From Streptomyces inusitatus (GTDB lineage: Bacteria > Actinomycetota > Actinomycetes > Streptomycetales > Streptomycetaceae), in NCBI RefSeq assembly GCF_014651115.1, contig NZ_BMWG01000029.1:1-64000 (forward strand): 64,000 nucleotides of DNA, read 5' to 3'. The number at the start of each line of letters is the position of its first letter. Position 1 is the first letter of the stretch. The notes beneath the pieces were generated by a model, which did not search any database, was not told the DNA's origin, and saw nothing but the letters and a program-made list of their open reading frames with translations. The position numbers and the translations under genes are program-made. This document shows, piece by piece, positions 7,192 through 17,795 of the stretch.

Positions 7192-9528
7192 TCAGCAGGC
7201 GCCCAGGTCCTGCCAGGCGCCCCACTGGCTGGCGCCGGGCTCATCGCCCTTCGTCCACCACTTGGCCTTGTAGTTGCGGGACTTGTGGGAGACGGTCGTG
7301 TTGGCGGGGTACTCGCCAGTCACGGCCCAGGCCGGGTTGGTGCAGGTGCCGCCGGGGCCGCCGGGGCCCGAGCCGTCGGTCGGCTCGACGATCGTGACAC
7401 CGCGCGCCAGGTCACCGGCGAGGGAGTACGTCTTGCCGCCGAAGGCGACCGTCCAGTTGGACGGGGTGGAGGTCGGCGAGTAGTAGACGAAGTCCAGCTC
7501 GACCGAGGCACCGGGGGCCACCGACTGCCAGGCCGGCAGCTTCAGCGAGACGCGGTGGAAGTCGCCCTTCAGGCCGCCGATGTTGTTGTTGCCCGTGTGG
7601 TCGCTGCGGATGACCGTCGCACCGAAGCCGGACTGGTCCTTGGCGTTGCCGGGCGCGGAGGTCGCGTAGTCGAACTGGAACTCCGTGCCGCCGGGCAGCG
7701 GCTTGGTGGTGTTGTTGGTGATCTTCATCTTGGGGCTGATCGGGTAGTTGGAGTCGCCCAGCGCGAACTGGCCCAGCTCCACGTCCACCTTGACCGCCTC
7801 GGCCGGCAGCGCGATGTTCGTCTTCTTGTTGCCGTACGGGGTGGCGGTCTTGTACTTCTGGTACATCAGGTTGGTGAGGGTGTCACCGGGCTCGTACTGG
7901 CCCTTGGCGGCGTTCCAGCGGTAGTCGCCCGCCAGCTCCCAGATCATCGTGCCGCCGATGCCCTTGTCGACCACGTAGTCGGCCTTCGTGGCGATGGACT
8001 GCTCGTCCTCGGTGGAGATGAAGACCTTCTTCTGCGCGTTCCACAGCCACGGCGCGACCAGCGTCGAGTCGTACTTGCGGACGTAGGTGCCGGTCAGCTT
8101 GGTGTCGGCGGGGAGACCGAACTTGGTGACGTAGTCGCCGACGATCCCCTTCTCCAGGTTCTTGGCGTGCCACATCGGGTTGAAGCCGGCGGGGGCCTCC
8201 TTGCCCGCGGTGTCCGTCTCGTGCCAGATGTTGTCGATGCCGACCGCGCCGTCACCGCACTTGGTCAGATTCTGTCCGGCCGGGCAGGTGGTCGAGGCGG
8301 CCTTGCCCCACAGACCGTCGGTGCCGCCCTGGACGTTCTTCCAGCCGCGCGAGTAGTACGGCAGGCCCACGTTGATGCGGCCGGAGGGCATCGAACCGCG
8401 GAAGTAGTGGTAGGCCCAGTCGGTGTTGAGGTACCCGATGCCGCCGTACTGGGCGGTGGAGTAGACGTTCGCCCCCGCCAGCTCCGAGTCCTTGCCGTCG
8501 TCGAAGAGCGAGGCCTGGGGACCGACGTGCTCGTTCCAGGTGCCGTGCAGGTCGTACGACATGATGTTGACGTAGTCCAGGTACTGCTGGACCTGGAACG
8601 TCTCCATCCCGCGCAGCAGATAGCCCGAGGAGGGGGCGGCGACGGTCAGCAGGTAGTGCTTGCCGTCGGCCGCGCCGGCCCGGTCCAGCTTCTCGCGGAG
8701 GGTCTTCATCAGGACGGAGTAGCTCTTGACGAGACCGGCGCGCCGCCCGTTGGCGAGCTGCCAGTCCAGCGGGTTGCCCGCGTCCTTCATCGTCGTCGGG
8801 TACTCGTAGTCCACGTCGACGCCGTTGAAGCCGTACTTCTTGATGAAGGCCACGGCCGAGTCGGCGAAGGTGTTGATGCCCGCCTGGTTCACCGAACCGT
8901 CGGCGTTGGTGGTCATCGAGTAGAAGCCGCCGGAGTTGACCCGATTGCCGTTGTCGTCGTTGTAGCCGCCGGTGTCCGACCAGCCGCCGACCGAGATCAG
9001 GGTCTTGACGTCGGGGTGCTGCTTCTTGAACTTCGTCAGCTGGTTGAAGTGGCCCTTGTACGCCAGCGACGGGTCCATCTCCGCGCCCGGGACGCCGGGG
9101 AAGGTGATCCCGGTGTTGGGGTTGTTCGGTCCGTCCGTGCCGACGGTGATCCTGTTCGCGGAGTCGACCGCCGCGAAGGCGTAGTTGATGTGGGTGATCT
9201 TGTCCCACGGAATGTCGGAGGCGAGGTAGGCGGGCCTGCCGTCCTTGCCGGTGCGCCAGTTGGCGAAGTAGCCGATGATGCGGCGCTGATGGTCCGCGCC
9301 CATCTTCTCGCGGCCCTCGGTGTCGTAGACCGAGCAGTACGGGACGTCGACGCCGGGCGTCTTGTACAGACCGTCGGGGCGACACGACTCGTGGGGAGTC
9401 GTGGGCGGCGCCACCGGCGCCGCGGGGGCCGCCTGTGCGACGCCGGGCGACAGCGCGCCGGCCAGCAGCGCGGCGACGGCCGCGCCTGCCGAGAGCAGCG
9501 TTGCCCGTGTACGGGTGGGGGACAGCAC
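7192..9528 (-). CDS. Secreted GH18 chitinase with C-terminal chitin-binding module
   Basis: A 778-residue extracellular chitinase that hydrolyses beta-1,4-GlcNAc polymers. A signal peptide ends about residue 34 (GALSPGVAQA). The GH18 catalytic barrel follows with LISVGGW and the catalytic motif GVDVDYEYP, whose Glu is the acid/base (the first Asp of the usual DGxDxDxE is Asn here). Then comes a ChiC-type domain of about 180 residues, a Gly/Pro linker, and a C-terminal aromatic-rich CBM5/12 module (AKWWTKGDEP). GTG at 9528 is chosen because AGGAGGA lies 7 bases upstream and the signal peptide starts there. The promoter carries the direct repeats of Streptomyces chi genes, so induction by chitin and glucose repression are expected. 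Confidence 0.95.
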   Translation of the reverse strand: MLSPTRTRATLLSAGAAVAALLAGALSPGVAQAAPAAPVAPPTTPHESCRPDGLYKTPGVDVPYCSVYDTEGREKMGADHQRRIIGYFANWRTGKDGRPAYLASDIPWDKITHINYAFAAVDSANRITVGTDGPNNPNTGITFPGVPGAEMDPSLAYKGHFNQLTKFKKQHPDVKTLISVGGWSDTGGYNDDNGNRVNSGGFYSMTTNADGSVNQAGINTFADSAVAFIKKYGFNGVDVDYEYPTTMKDAGNPLDWQLANGRRAGLVKSYSVLMKTLREKLDRAGAADGKHYLLTVAAPSSGYLLRGMETFQVQQYLDYVNIMSYDLHGTWNEHVGPQASLFDDGKDSELAGANVYSTAQYGGIGYLNTDWAYHYFRGSMPSGRINVGLPYYSRGWKNVQGGTDGLWGKAASTTCPAGQNLTKCGDGAVGIDNIWHETDTAGKEAPAGFNPMWHAKNLEKGIVGDYVTKFGLPADTKLTGTYVRKYDSTLVAPWLWNAQKKVFISTEDEQSIATKADYVVDKGIGGTMIWELAGDYRWNAAKGQYEPGDTLTNLMYQKYKTATPYGNKKTNIALPAEAVKVDVELGQFALGDSNYPISPKMKITNNTTKPLPGGTEFQFDYATSAPGNAKDQSGFGATVIRSDHTGNNNIGGLKGDFHRVSLKLPAWQSVAPGASVELDFVYYSPTSTPSNWTVAFGGKTYSLAGDLARGVTIVEPTDGSGPGGPGGTCTNPAWAVTGEYPANTTVSHKSRNYKAKWWTKGDEPGASQWGAWQDLGAC

Positions 9529-9666
9529 GGTCGGATCCTCCTGGTGGGGGGCCCGGCGCCCGTGGGGGGCGCGGGGTGATCGGCCTTGCTCAACATGTGT
9601 GGGGGTGAAGTGCGTTGGACTCCGATGGGCGTTCGCCCGAACCGGAATCAACAGAGGGTGACGCAG

Positions 9667-9709
9667 AGATTAGGAAGGACTGGACCAATACGTCAATAGG
9701 TCTGGACCA
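9667..9709 (-). promoter_or_regulatory. Chitinase promoter with 12-bp direct repeats
   Basis: On the reverse strand TGGTCCAGACCT (9709-9698) and TGGTCCAGTCCT (9687-9676) are direct repeats matching 11 of 12. They flank the -35 TTGACG (9696-9691), and TAATCT (9672-9667) follows at 18 bases as -10. This is the known Streptomyces chitinase promoter layout; the repeats also resemble half or whole DasR sites. Confidence 0.85.
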
Positions 9710-10119
9710 TTTACCTTCGTGAGAGAGGCCGTTGGCCTGCGTCGATATCGGTCCGAGCCATGCCTTGCGCCTCGCGCCGCGCATCGCGCGCGGGCCGCCC
9801 GGAGCCCCCGGAGAGACGGTACGACCAGCGGTAAGTAACAAAGGATGATATTCGAATGGCCGCTGTCGAAATCCGATCGGCGGTGACCGCGGCCGCCGTT
9901 CACCCCGTGATTCCCGCCGATGGGACGCGCCGGAACAATCCCGTGAAGCCGTTGGTAAACCACGCTTTCCAGTGACCGTGAAGAATCGTTTGGTCGCTCA
10001 TGGTGACGACTAATCTTCATGCTGATTCCCACTTCCCCCTGCTTTCCCCGCCCCGCCCCGCGTCTCGCGAGCGCACGCACCGGCCCGACCGGCCGAACCC
10101 ACAGACCGGAGGACGGCGC
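9710..10119. other. Divergent intergenic stretch without a gene
   Basis: About 410 bases between the chitinase promoter and the peptidase start. It holds an AT-richer segment near 9830-9860 and a possible -10 (TAATCT 10011-10016). I see no convincing coding frame. Confidence 0.4.
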
Positions 10120-11640
10120 ATGCCACGACCCCTGCGCTTCGAAGACATCGCCGAGGCCAAGCGGCATCTGCTCGACGACCCCGCCGCACACCGGCGCGCC
10201 GTGCGCCGCGCCAACGACGCCGCCCTTCTCAACGGACTGGTGCGCGTCCCGCCCGCCGCCCCGGCCCGTGAGGCCGTCTCCCTGACCCGCCATCAGACCG
10301 GATTCCGGGACCAGGGCAGCCGCGGCACCTGCTGCGCCTTCGCGGCCTGCGCCGCCGTCGAGGCCGCGTACAAACGCGCCCACGGCATCGAGATCGACCT
10401 CTCGGAGCAGTTCGCCTTCCATGTGCACAAGGCGGGCGAACTCCGCCCCGACTACGCGAGCACCGGCACACACCCCGAGAACAACAGCTCCTACTGGGAC
10501 TTCCAGGGCGGCTCCGACATCGTCGACAAGCTCGCCCGGACCGCTCTCCCCGAGGAGTCGCTCGCCCCCTATCTCGACGGCTGGGCGATGGACCTGCTCC
10601 GGCACGCCACCCCGGCGAGCGGATCCCTCGGCCCGGGGTGCGTCCAGGAGGAGGTGGACGCGTTTGAATATCTGGAGGCCCATGTGCCCACCCGCGCCCG
10701 CCGCTCGGCCCGCTTCCGGGTGACCGGATTCGCGGCCCTGCCGGACTCGCCCTCGCCCGCCCAGGTGGAAGCCGTGCTCGCCGAGGGCCACGAAGTCGTC
10801 GCGGACCTCCCCGGGCACTGTCTGCTGCTGGTGGGGTACGACCGGGCCCGGCGCGTCTACACGGTCAAGAACTCCTGGGGCGAGGGCGAGTTCCTGGAGC
10901 TGTCCTACGACTCCGCCGACTGGCCGGTCATCGGAGGCCGCTATGTCACCGCCGTCCAGGCCCCCGACGCCGCCCCGCAGTGGGACGCCTTCTGGATCGG
11001 CCGCTGGCGGATGGACCACGACGGCTGGCGCGGCGATCTCGTGATCCGCCGGACCACGGACTACCGGAGCGACCCGCACGCCCCGACCAAACTGGGCGAC
11101 TACTACCGCAACGGGCAGGCCTACGACGTCAACGGCGTCACCACCCAGAACGGCCAGGGACTGCACTTCTGGGTCGCCGACCTCCCCGGCCGTCTCCGCC
11201 CGGGAACACCCGCCGGACAGGAGTTCCGGGCGTACGTCTTCGGCGGCGACCCCGACAGCGCGGCGGGCTGGACCACCTGGAACGGCACCCCGTTCGGGCT
11301 GAGCCTCGGCCGCGCCGAGCTTCCCGGCGCACCCGCCCAGGGCTTCACCGCCCCCGACTGGACGGGGGTCTGGGAGATGAACCACGACGGGGTGCGCGGC
11401 AGACTGGACATCGTGTCGGCCCACCCCTTCGCCGCCGTCTACACGACGGGGGACGGACAGGCCCTCCGCGCCTCGGGCGGCCCCCACGGCAGCCGGCCGC
11501 ACATCCTCGACCTCGCCGTCCCGCTGCCCGGCGGCGGCCGGCGATTCCGGCTGCTCGCGCACACCTGGGCCAAGGGCGTCTTCTCCGGCCACACCTCGGC
11601 GGGCGGCCTCGACCTCGGGGTCCGGGGCCACCGCCTCTGA
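10120..11640 (+). CDS. Papain-like (C1 family) cysteine peptidase with two C-terminal repeat domains
   Basis: A 506-residue protein. The N-terminal 260 residues are a C1 peptidase: DQGSRGTCCAF carries the catalytic Cys (about 71) after the oxyanion Gln, LPGHCLLLVGYD the His (about 233) and VKNSWGEGE the Asn (about 251). The Trp after the Cys in papain is Cys here. Two similar modules follow, each with W-x(5-7)-DHDG/NHDG-x-RG, at about 291-305 and 415-430, suggesting a duplicated binding or beta-sandwich domain. There is no signal peptide or prodomain, so a cytoplasmic role or non-classical export is implied. ATG at 10120 has GGAGG 7 bases upstream. The natural substrate is unknown. Confidence 0.75.
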   Translation: MPRPLRFEDIAEAKRHLLDDPAAHRRAVRRANDAALLNGLVRVPPAAPAREAVSLTRHQTGFRDQGSRGTCCAFAACAAVEAAYKRAHGIEIDLSEQFAFHVHKAGELRPDYASTGTHPENNSSYWDFQGGSDIVDKLARTALPEESLAPYLDGWAMDLLRHATPASGSLGPGCVQEEVDAFEYLEAHVPTRARRSARFRVTGFAALPDSPSPAQVEAVLAEGHEVVADLPGHCLLLVGYDRARRVYTVKNSWGEGEFLELSYDSADWPVIGGRYVTAVQAPDAAPQWDAFWIGRWRMDHDGWRGDLVIRRTTDYRSDPHAPTKLGDYYRNGQAYDVNGVTTQNGQGLHFWVADLPGRLRPGTPAGQEFRAYVFGGDPDSAAGWTTWNGTPFGLSLGRAELPGAPAQGFTAPDWTGVWEMNHDGVRGRLDIVSAHPFAAVYTTGDGQALRASGGPHGSRPHILDLAVPLPGGGRRFRLLAHTWAKGVFSGHTSAGGLDLGVRGHRL

Positions 11641-11666
11641 GCGCGGGGGAGCCCTGGGCCCCGGCA

Positions 11667-12455
11667 TCACTGTGCCGAGGGCTCCGCCGCGGGCCCGGTC
11701 TCCAGCCGCAGCGCCGCGAGCCGCCGCCCGCCCGGCTTGCGGCCGCCGGTCCGGGCGCCCCGGCCCACGGTCGCCGCCACGACGTTCCCCGGCAGCCGCA
11801 GCGCCTCCAGCACCTCGTCCAGATGACGCCTCATCGCCGTGCTCGCGGCGGCCCCGTCCCGGTCGGCCACGGCGTCCCGCACCAGCCGGTGGGACTCCCA
11901 CCCCTGGGGCTCCGCGGTCATCACGACCGACACGAAGGCCAGCATGGTGCGGTACTGGAGGGGCTCCAGCGTCTCGATGAGCGTCGTGTGCCCGGACATC
12001 AGGGTCAGCAGCCGCAGAAACGCGCGGTGCGCGCGGTTGGCCGCCGGACGGTTCCCGTTCCGCAGCGCCTCCAGCCCGAGGGCGAGCGCCGCGTCCAGCT
12101 CGGCGAGCTGATCCGCGCGGTGCCGCCCGGCCGCCAGCTCCGCCGCCCAGGGCTCCAGCCTCGCCCGTGCCTCGACGGTCTCGACGATCCGGTCCAGATC
12201 CTCCGGGCCCAGCCGGGGGATGAAGGCCCCCCGGTGCGGATGGACCTCCACCAGCCCCCGCCCCGCCAGCGCGCGCAGCGCCTCGCGCACCGGCAGCCGG
12301 GAGACGCCCAGGCTCTCCGCCACGGTCTCGGTGACGATATGGGCCCCCGGCTCCAGACGCAGATCGAGGATCTCCGCGTTGAGCAGATCGAAGACCCTCC
12401 GCTCGACCGTGGGGTTCTTGCCGGACGGGGAAGGGGTGCGGGACGGCATGGGCAT
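11667..12455 (-). CDS. GntR-family transcriptional regulator (FCD subfamily)
   Basis: A 262-residue regulator. The N-terminal winged helix-turn-helix spans about residues 15-80 (ETVAESLGVSRLPVREALRAL, RGLVEVHPHRGAFI). An all-helical FCD ligand domain follows, with His and Arg positions that usually bind a metal and a carboxylate. It diverges from a flavin monooxygenase gene with 151 bases between, which holds palindromes, so self-control plus control of the neighbour is likely. An in-frame ATG two codons later is equally possible as the start. Confidence 0.85.
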   Translation of the reverse strand: MPMPSRTPSPSGKNPTVERRVFDLLNAEILDLRLEPGAHIVTETVAESLGVSRLPVREALRALAGRGLVEVHPHRGAFIPRLGPEDLDRIVETVEARARLEPWAAELAAGRHRADQLAELDAALALGLEALRNGNRPAANRAHRAFLRLLTLMSGHTTLIETLEPLQYRTMLAFVSVVMTAEPQGWESHRLVRDAVADRDGAAASTAMRRHLDEVLEALRLPGNVVAATVGRGARTGGRKPGGRRLAALRLETGPAAEPSAQ

Positions 12456-12493
12456 CAGTATCCGCCACCGGCCGCGCTTGACGATGGCCTCTG

Positions 12494-12537
12494 AATCGGA
12501 TCCAATCTAACTATGGGCACCCTAACTTCGATCGAAG
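12494..12537. promoter_or_regulatory. Candidate operators for the GntR regulator
   Basis: AATC-GGATCC-AATC (12494-12507) and the perfect palindrome CTTCGATCGAAG (12526-12537) lie between the divergent GntR and monooxygenase genes. A run of CAGACCAGG-like short repeats follows at about 12556-12590. Which one the regulator uses cannot be told. Confidence 0.4.
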
Positions 12538-12606
12538 AGCCGCCCACCGCCACGAGACCGCAGACCAGGCCAGACCAGACCAGGCCAGAACGGAGCCGGG
12601 CCGCCG

Positions 12607-13776
12607 ATGACGCACACCGCCCCGCCGCCCACCGCATCCGCCGCATCCGCCGCACCGGCGTCTCAGGACACCGGAGCGCCCGGGGCCCCGCGCGGCCATG
12701 ACGAGGCCCTCGCCGCCGCGCACGCCCTGGCCCCCCTGTTCGCCGAACGGGCCGCCGAGGCGGAGGCGCGCCGCGCCGTCCCCCACGACACCGTCCGACG
12801 GCTCGACGCCGCCGGACTCCTCCATGTCCTCACCCCCCGCGAGTGGGGCGGCCTCGGCCTCGGCTTCGACACCGCCCTTCTCACCACCGCCGCGCTCGCC
12901 AGGGGCTGCGCCTCGACCGGCTGGCTGCGCGCCGTCCTCGGCGGCAACACCTGGGCCGTCGCCCAGCTGCCGGAACGGGCCCGCCGCGAGGTCTTCGCCG
13001 CCCCGGACAACCGGGTCGCCCTCCAGCTGCGGATCGCCGGACCGCCCGCGCGGAAGGTGGCCGAGGGCTACCTCCTGCGCGATCTGCGCGGCCGGTTCTG
13101 CAGCGGGATCGACCACGCGCGGTGGGTCCTCGCCGGAATCCCGGCCCCGCGCACGGCCGGGGCGGAACCGGAACCCCACGTCATGCTGATCCCGGTGGAC
13201 GACACCGAGCCCGTGGACGACTGGCGCACCAGCGGACTGCGCGCCACCGGCAGCCGCTCCTTCACCCTGTCCGAGACCGTCGTCCCCGCACACCGGGCCC
13301 TCCCGCTCAGCGGGCTCGACCCGGCCCTGCCCACCCCGTACGACCGGCCCCCGACCCCCGCCTACCGCATGGCGTTCACCACCGTCGGGACGCTCCCCCT
13401 CGCCGGCGTACTCCTCGGCACGGCCCGGGCCGCCGTCGACGCCCTGCTGGAGCGCGGACGCGTCGCGGCGGGCGCGGACGCACCCGCGCTCCTCGCCCGC
13501 ACCGATGCCGCCGAGGCGCTGCTGCTGACCGGTCTCGCCCGGCTCGCCGCCTCCGCGACGCCCGGCGGCACCGCGCGGGAGCGGGCCGCCGTACGCCGTG
13601 ACATCGCCTGGGCCGGGACCGACTGCCGGCGGATCGTCAACACCGTCTTCGAGGCGGCCGGCTCCGGCGCGATCTACGACACCGACCCGCTCCAGCGGAT
13701 CTGGCGCGACGCCAACGCGGCGGCGCAGCACCCCACCTTCGACCTCACCCGCTGGGGACCGCCCTCCCTGACCTGA
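12607..13776 (+). CDS. Acyl-CoA-dehydrogenase-fold flavin monooxygenase (HsaA-like)
   Basis: A 389-residue protein of the acyl-CoA dehydrogenase fold. ARGCASTGWLR at about 98-108 is like the GxGSTAW motif of group D two-component flavin monooxygenases (HsaA, HpaB relatives), and the C-terminus ends with the conserved IWRDANAAAQHP segment seen in them. The catalytic Glu of true acyl-CoA dehydrogenases is not evident. It would hydroxylate an aromatic or sulfur/nitrogen compound using FADH2 or FMNH2 from a separate reductase; none is adjacent. The first 30 residues are Ala/Pro-rich and probably disordered. Divergent from a GntR regulator, likely its repressor. Confidence 0.7.
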   Translation: MTHTAPPPTASAASAAPASQDTGAPGAPRGHDEALAAAHALAPLFAERAAEAEARRAVPHDTVRRLDAAGLLHVLTPREWGGLGLGFDTALLTTAALARGCASTGWLRAVLGGNTWAVAQLPERARREVFAAPDNRVALQLRIAGPPARKVAEGYLLRDLRGRFCSGIDHARWVLAGIPAPRTAGAEPEPHVMLIPVDDTEPVDDWRTSGLRATGSRSFTLSETVVPAHRALPLSGLDPALPTPYDRPPTPAYRMAFTTVGTLPLAGVLLGTARAAVDALLERGRVAAGADAPALLARTDAAEALLLTGLARLAASATPGGTARERAAVRRDIAWAGTDCRRIVNTVFEAAGSGAIYDTDPLQRIWRDANAAAQHPTFDLTRWGPPSLT

Positions 13777-13798
13777 GCCCCCCCCGGGTGGACACTCC

Positions 13799-14296
13799 CT
13801 AGCCGGACGCCCCGGCGGGCCGCCCCGAGCCGACCATGAACCGCCACACCAGACCGTGGCCGAGGAGGATCAGCAGGCTCAGCAGAATCGCCTCCGCCTG
13901 GATCGGCCGGAGACCGAGCGGGTCCGCCAGCTCCGGGGCCAGCCCCACGACCGCGATCAGCAGATAGACGGCCGCCGCCCCCAGCTGGGGCAGCACCAGG
14001 GAGGCGGAGGAGTCGTCCCGGGAGCCCTGGGCCAGCAGACGCAGCGTCGACAGACAGCCGACCACCGAGACGACCACAAAGCTGGCCCGCCAGATCCCCG
14101 GCGTACCAGTACCTCCCACCTGCGCGAACAGCCCCATCAGAGCCGGCAGCAGAAAGGAGAGATAGATCCCGCCCACGATCCGGCGCATCGCCGGGACCCG
14201 CATCCAGTCGGGATGGCTCTGCACCACGTTCCACCAGAGTCCGACCAGGGTGAAACAGGTGGCCGAGAAGAGTGCGTAGAACGTGCTGACATCCAC
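13799..14296 (-). CDS. Small integral membrane protein, unknown function
   Basis: About 165 residues with four to five hydrophobic segments (FYALFSATCFTLVGLWW, IYLSFLLPALMGLFAQV, FVVVSVVGCL, AVYLLIAVVGLA, ILLSLLILLGHGLVW). GTG at 14296 is chosen because AGGAGG lies 4 bases upstream and the first membrane helix begins a few residues in. It is convergent with the monooxygenase gene (22-base gap) and divergent from an AraC regulator. I do not recognise the family; conserved small membrane proteins like this are common in Streptomyces. Confidence 0.65.
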   Translation of the reverse strand: MDVSTFYALFSATCFTLVGLWWNVVQSHPDWMRVPAMRRIVGGIYLSFLLPALMGLFAQVGGTGTPGIWRASFVVVSVVGCLSTLRLLAQGSRDDSSASLVLPQLGAAAVYLLIAVVGLAPELADPLGLRPIQAEAILLSLLILLGHGLVWRFMVGSGRPAGASG

Positions 14297-14428
14297 CGGG
14301 CCTCCTGCGCCGCCTCCGTGCCCGCCGCGGCTTCGCGGGCGCGCGGACCGAGCGTCCCACGGCCGTGCCGTCCCCGTACCGCACCGACACCCCCACAAGC
14401 CCGGCACCGCCGTGCGATGCTGGTGGGC

Positions 14429-14848
14429 ATGACCCTGGAAGACCTGGTACGGCTGCGCCGCGCGCGGGATGTGATGGACCGCGACTACGCGCGGCCGCTG
14501 GATGTGCCCGCGCTGGCGAGAGTCGCCCTCATGTCGCCCGGGCACTTCTCCCGCAGCTTCCGGGCCGCCTTCGGGGAGACGCCCTACAACTATCTGATGA
14601 CCCGCCGTGTCGAGCGCGCGAAGGCCCTGCTGCGGCGCGGCGACATGAATGTCACCGAGGTCTGCCTCGCGGTCGGGAGCACCTCGCTGGGATCCTTCAG
14701 CTCGCGCTTCACCGAGCTGGTCGGAGAGACCCCCAGCGCCTACCGGGCCCGCCGCCACGAGGCCGGAGCCGCGATCCCGGCGTGCGTCGCCAAGATCCGT
14801 ACGAGACCGGTCAGGATCGGAGAAGCGAAATCCGCCGCCGCCTCGTAG
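14429..14848 (+). CDS. AraC-family regulator (DNA-binding domain only)
   Basis: A 139-residue protein that is almost entirely an AraC/XylS DNA-binding domain: two helix-turn-helix units (LARVALMSPGHFSRSFRAAF and VCLAVGSTSLGSFSSRFTEL) with GETPYNYL and GETPSAYRA after each. There is no ligand domain. ATG at 14429 fits homologues; an ATG at 14418 is an alternative. The VOC gene starts 10 bases after the stop, so the pair is co-transcribed, and small AraC proteins of this type commonly activate the adjacent glyoxalase-fold gene. Confidence 0.8.
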   Translation: MTLEDLVRLRRARDVMDRDYARPLDVPALARVALMSPGHFSRSFRAAFGETPYNYLMTRRVERAKALLRRGDMNVTEVCLAVGSTSLGSFSSRFTELVGETPSAYRARRHEAGAAIPACVAKIRTRPVRIGEAKSAAAS

Positions 14849-14858
14849 GTTCGAAGGC

Positions 14859-15275
14859 ATGAACATCAAGCTCTCACAGTGTTTCATCGCGGTCGACGAC
14901 CACGACAAGGCGCTCGCCTTCTACCGCGACGCCCTCGGCCTTGAGGTACGGAACGACGTCTCCTTCGAGGGGATGCGCTGGGTGACCGTGGGCTCACCCC
15001 GGCAGCCCGATGTGGAGATCGTCCTCGAACCGCCGCTCGCCGACCCCACCGCCTCGCCGGCCGACAAGCAGGTGATGGCGGAGTTGCTGGCCAAGGGCGT
15101 ACTGCGCGGAGTGATCTTCTCCACCGACGACTGCGACGCCACCTTCGAACGCGTCCGGGCCGCGGGCGGCGAGGTGCTCCAGGAGCCGATCGACCAGCCC
15201 TACGGCGTCCGCGACTGCGCCTTCCGGGACCCGGCCGGCAATATGCTCCGCTTCACCCAGCCCCACCAGCGCTGA
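14859..15275 (+). CDS. VOC-family (glyoxalase/bleomycin-resistance fold) protein
   Basis: A 138-residue VOC protein with two beta-alpha-beta-beta-beta modules. It opens MNIKLSQCFIAVDDHDKALAFYRDALG and closes with FRDPAGNMLRF, both standard for the family. The usual metal positions are only partly kept, so enzymatic versus binding role is open. It follows a small AraC regulator by 10 bases and precedes a UvrA-like gene by 52 bases, across a hairpin. Confidence 0.8.
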   Translation: MNIKLSQCFIAVDDHDKALAFYRDALGLEVRNDVSFEGMRWVTVGSPRQPDVEIVLEPPLADPTASPADKQVMAELLAKGVLRGVIFSTDDCDATFERVRAAGGEVLQEPIDQPYGVRDCAFRDPAGNMLRFTQPHQR

Positions 15276-15289
15276 GGACCGCCCCGAAA

Positions 15290-15309
15290 GAGACCGCGAG
15301 GGCGGTCTC
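15290..15309 (+). terminator. Short hairpin after the VOC gene
   Basis: GAGACCGC and GCGGTCTC (15290-15297, 15302-15309) form an 8-bp stem in the 52-base gap before the UvrA-like gene; it may only partly stop read-through. Confidence 0.4.
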
Positions 15310-15327
15310 GAACACGATGGAGAGACG

Positions 15328-17736
<2,409 letters not shown>

Positions 17737-17768
17737 CCGGCCCTTTCGCCGCCCGGCCCGCCCTTCCC

Positions 17769-17795
17769 CGCCCGGTGACCCGTGCTCACCGGGCG
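17769..17795. terminator. Bidirectional terminator hairpin
   Basis: CGCCCGGTGA / TCACCGGGCG with a 7-base loop lies between the convergent UvrA-like and GlxA-like genes and overlaps the stop of the latter. Confidence 0.65.

Noticed and set aside
4507..9579. A 1690-codon open frame across the acylase and the chitinase
   Set aside because: It runs over two well-supported genes in other frames and strands; the translation is Arg/Gly/Pro-rich low-complexity text typical of high-GC shadow frames.
9670..12468. A 932-codon reverse open frame over the peptidase and GntR region
   Set aside because: No domain is visible, and the papain-like gene and the GntR gene explain the codon bias in other frames.
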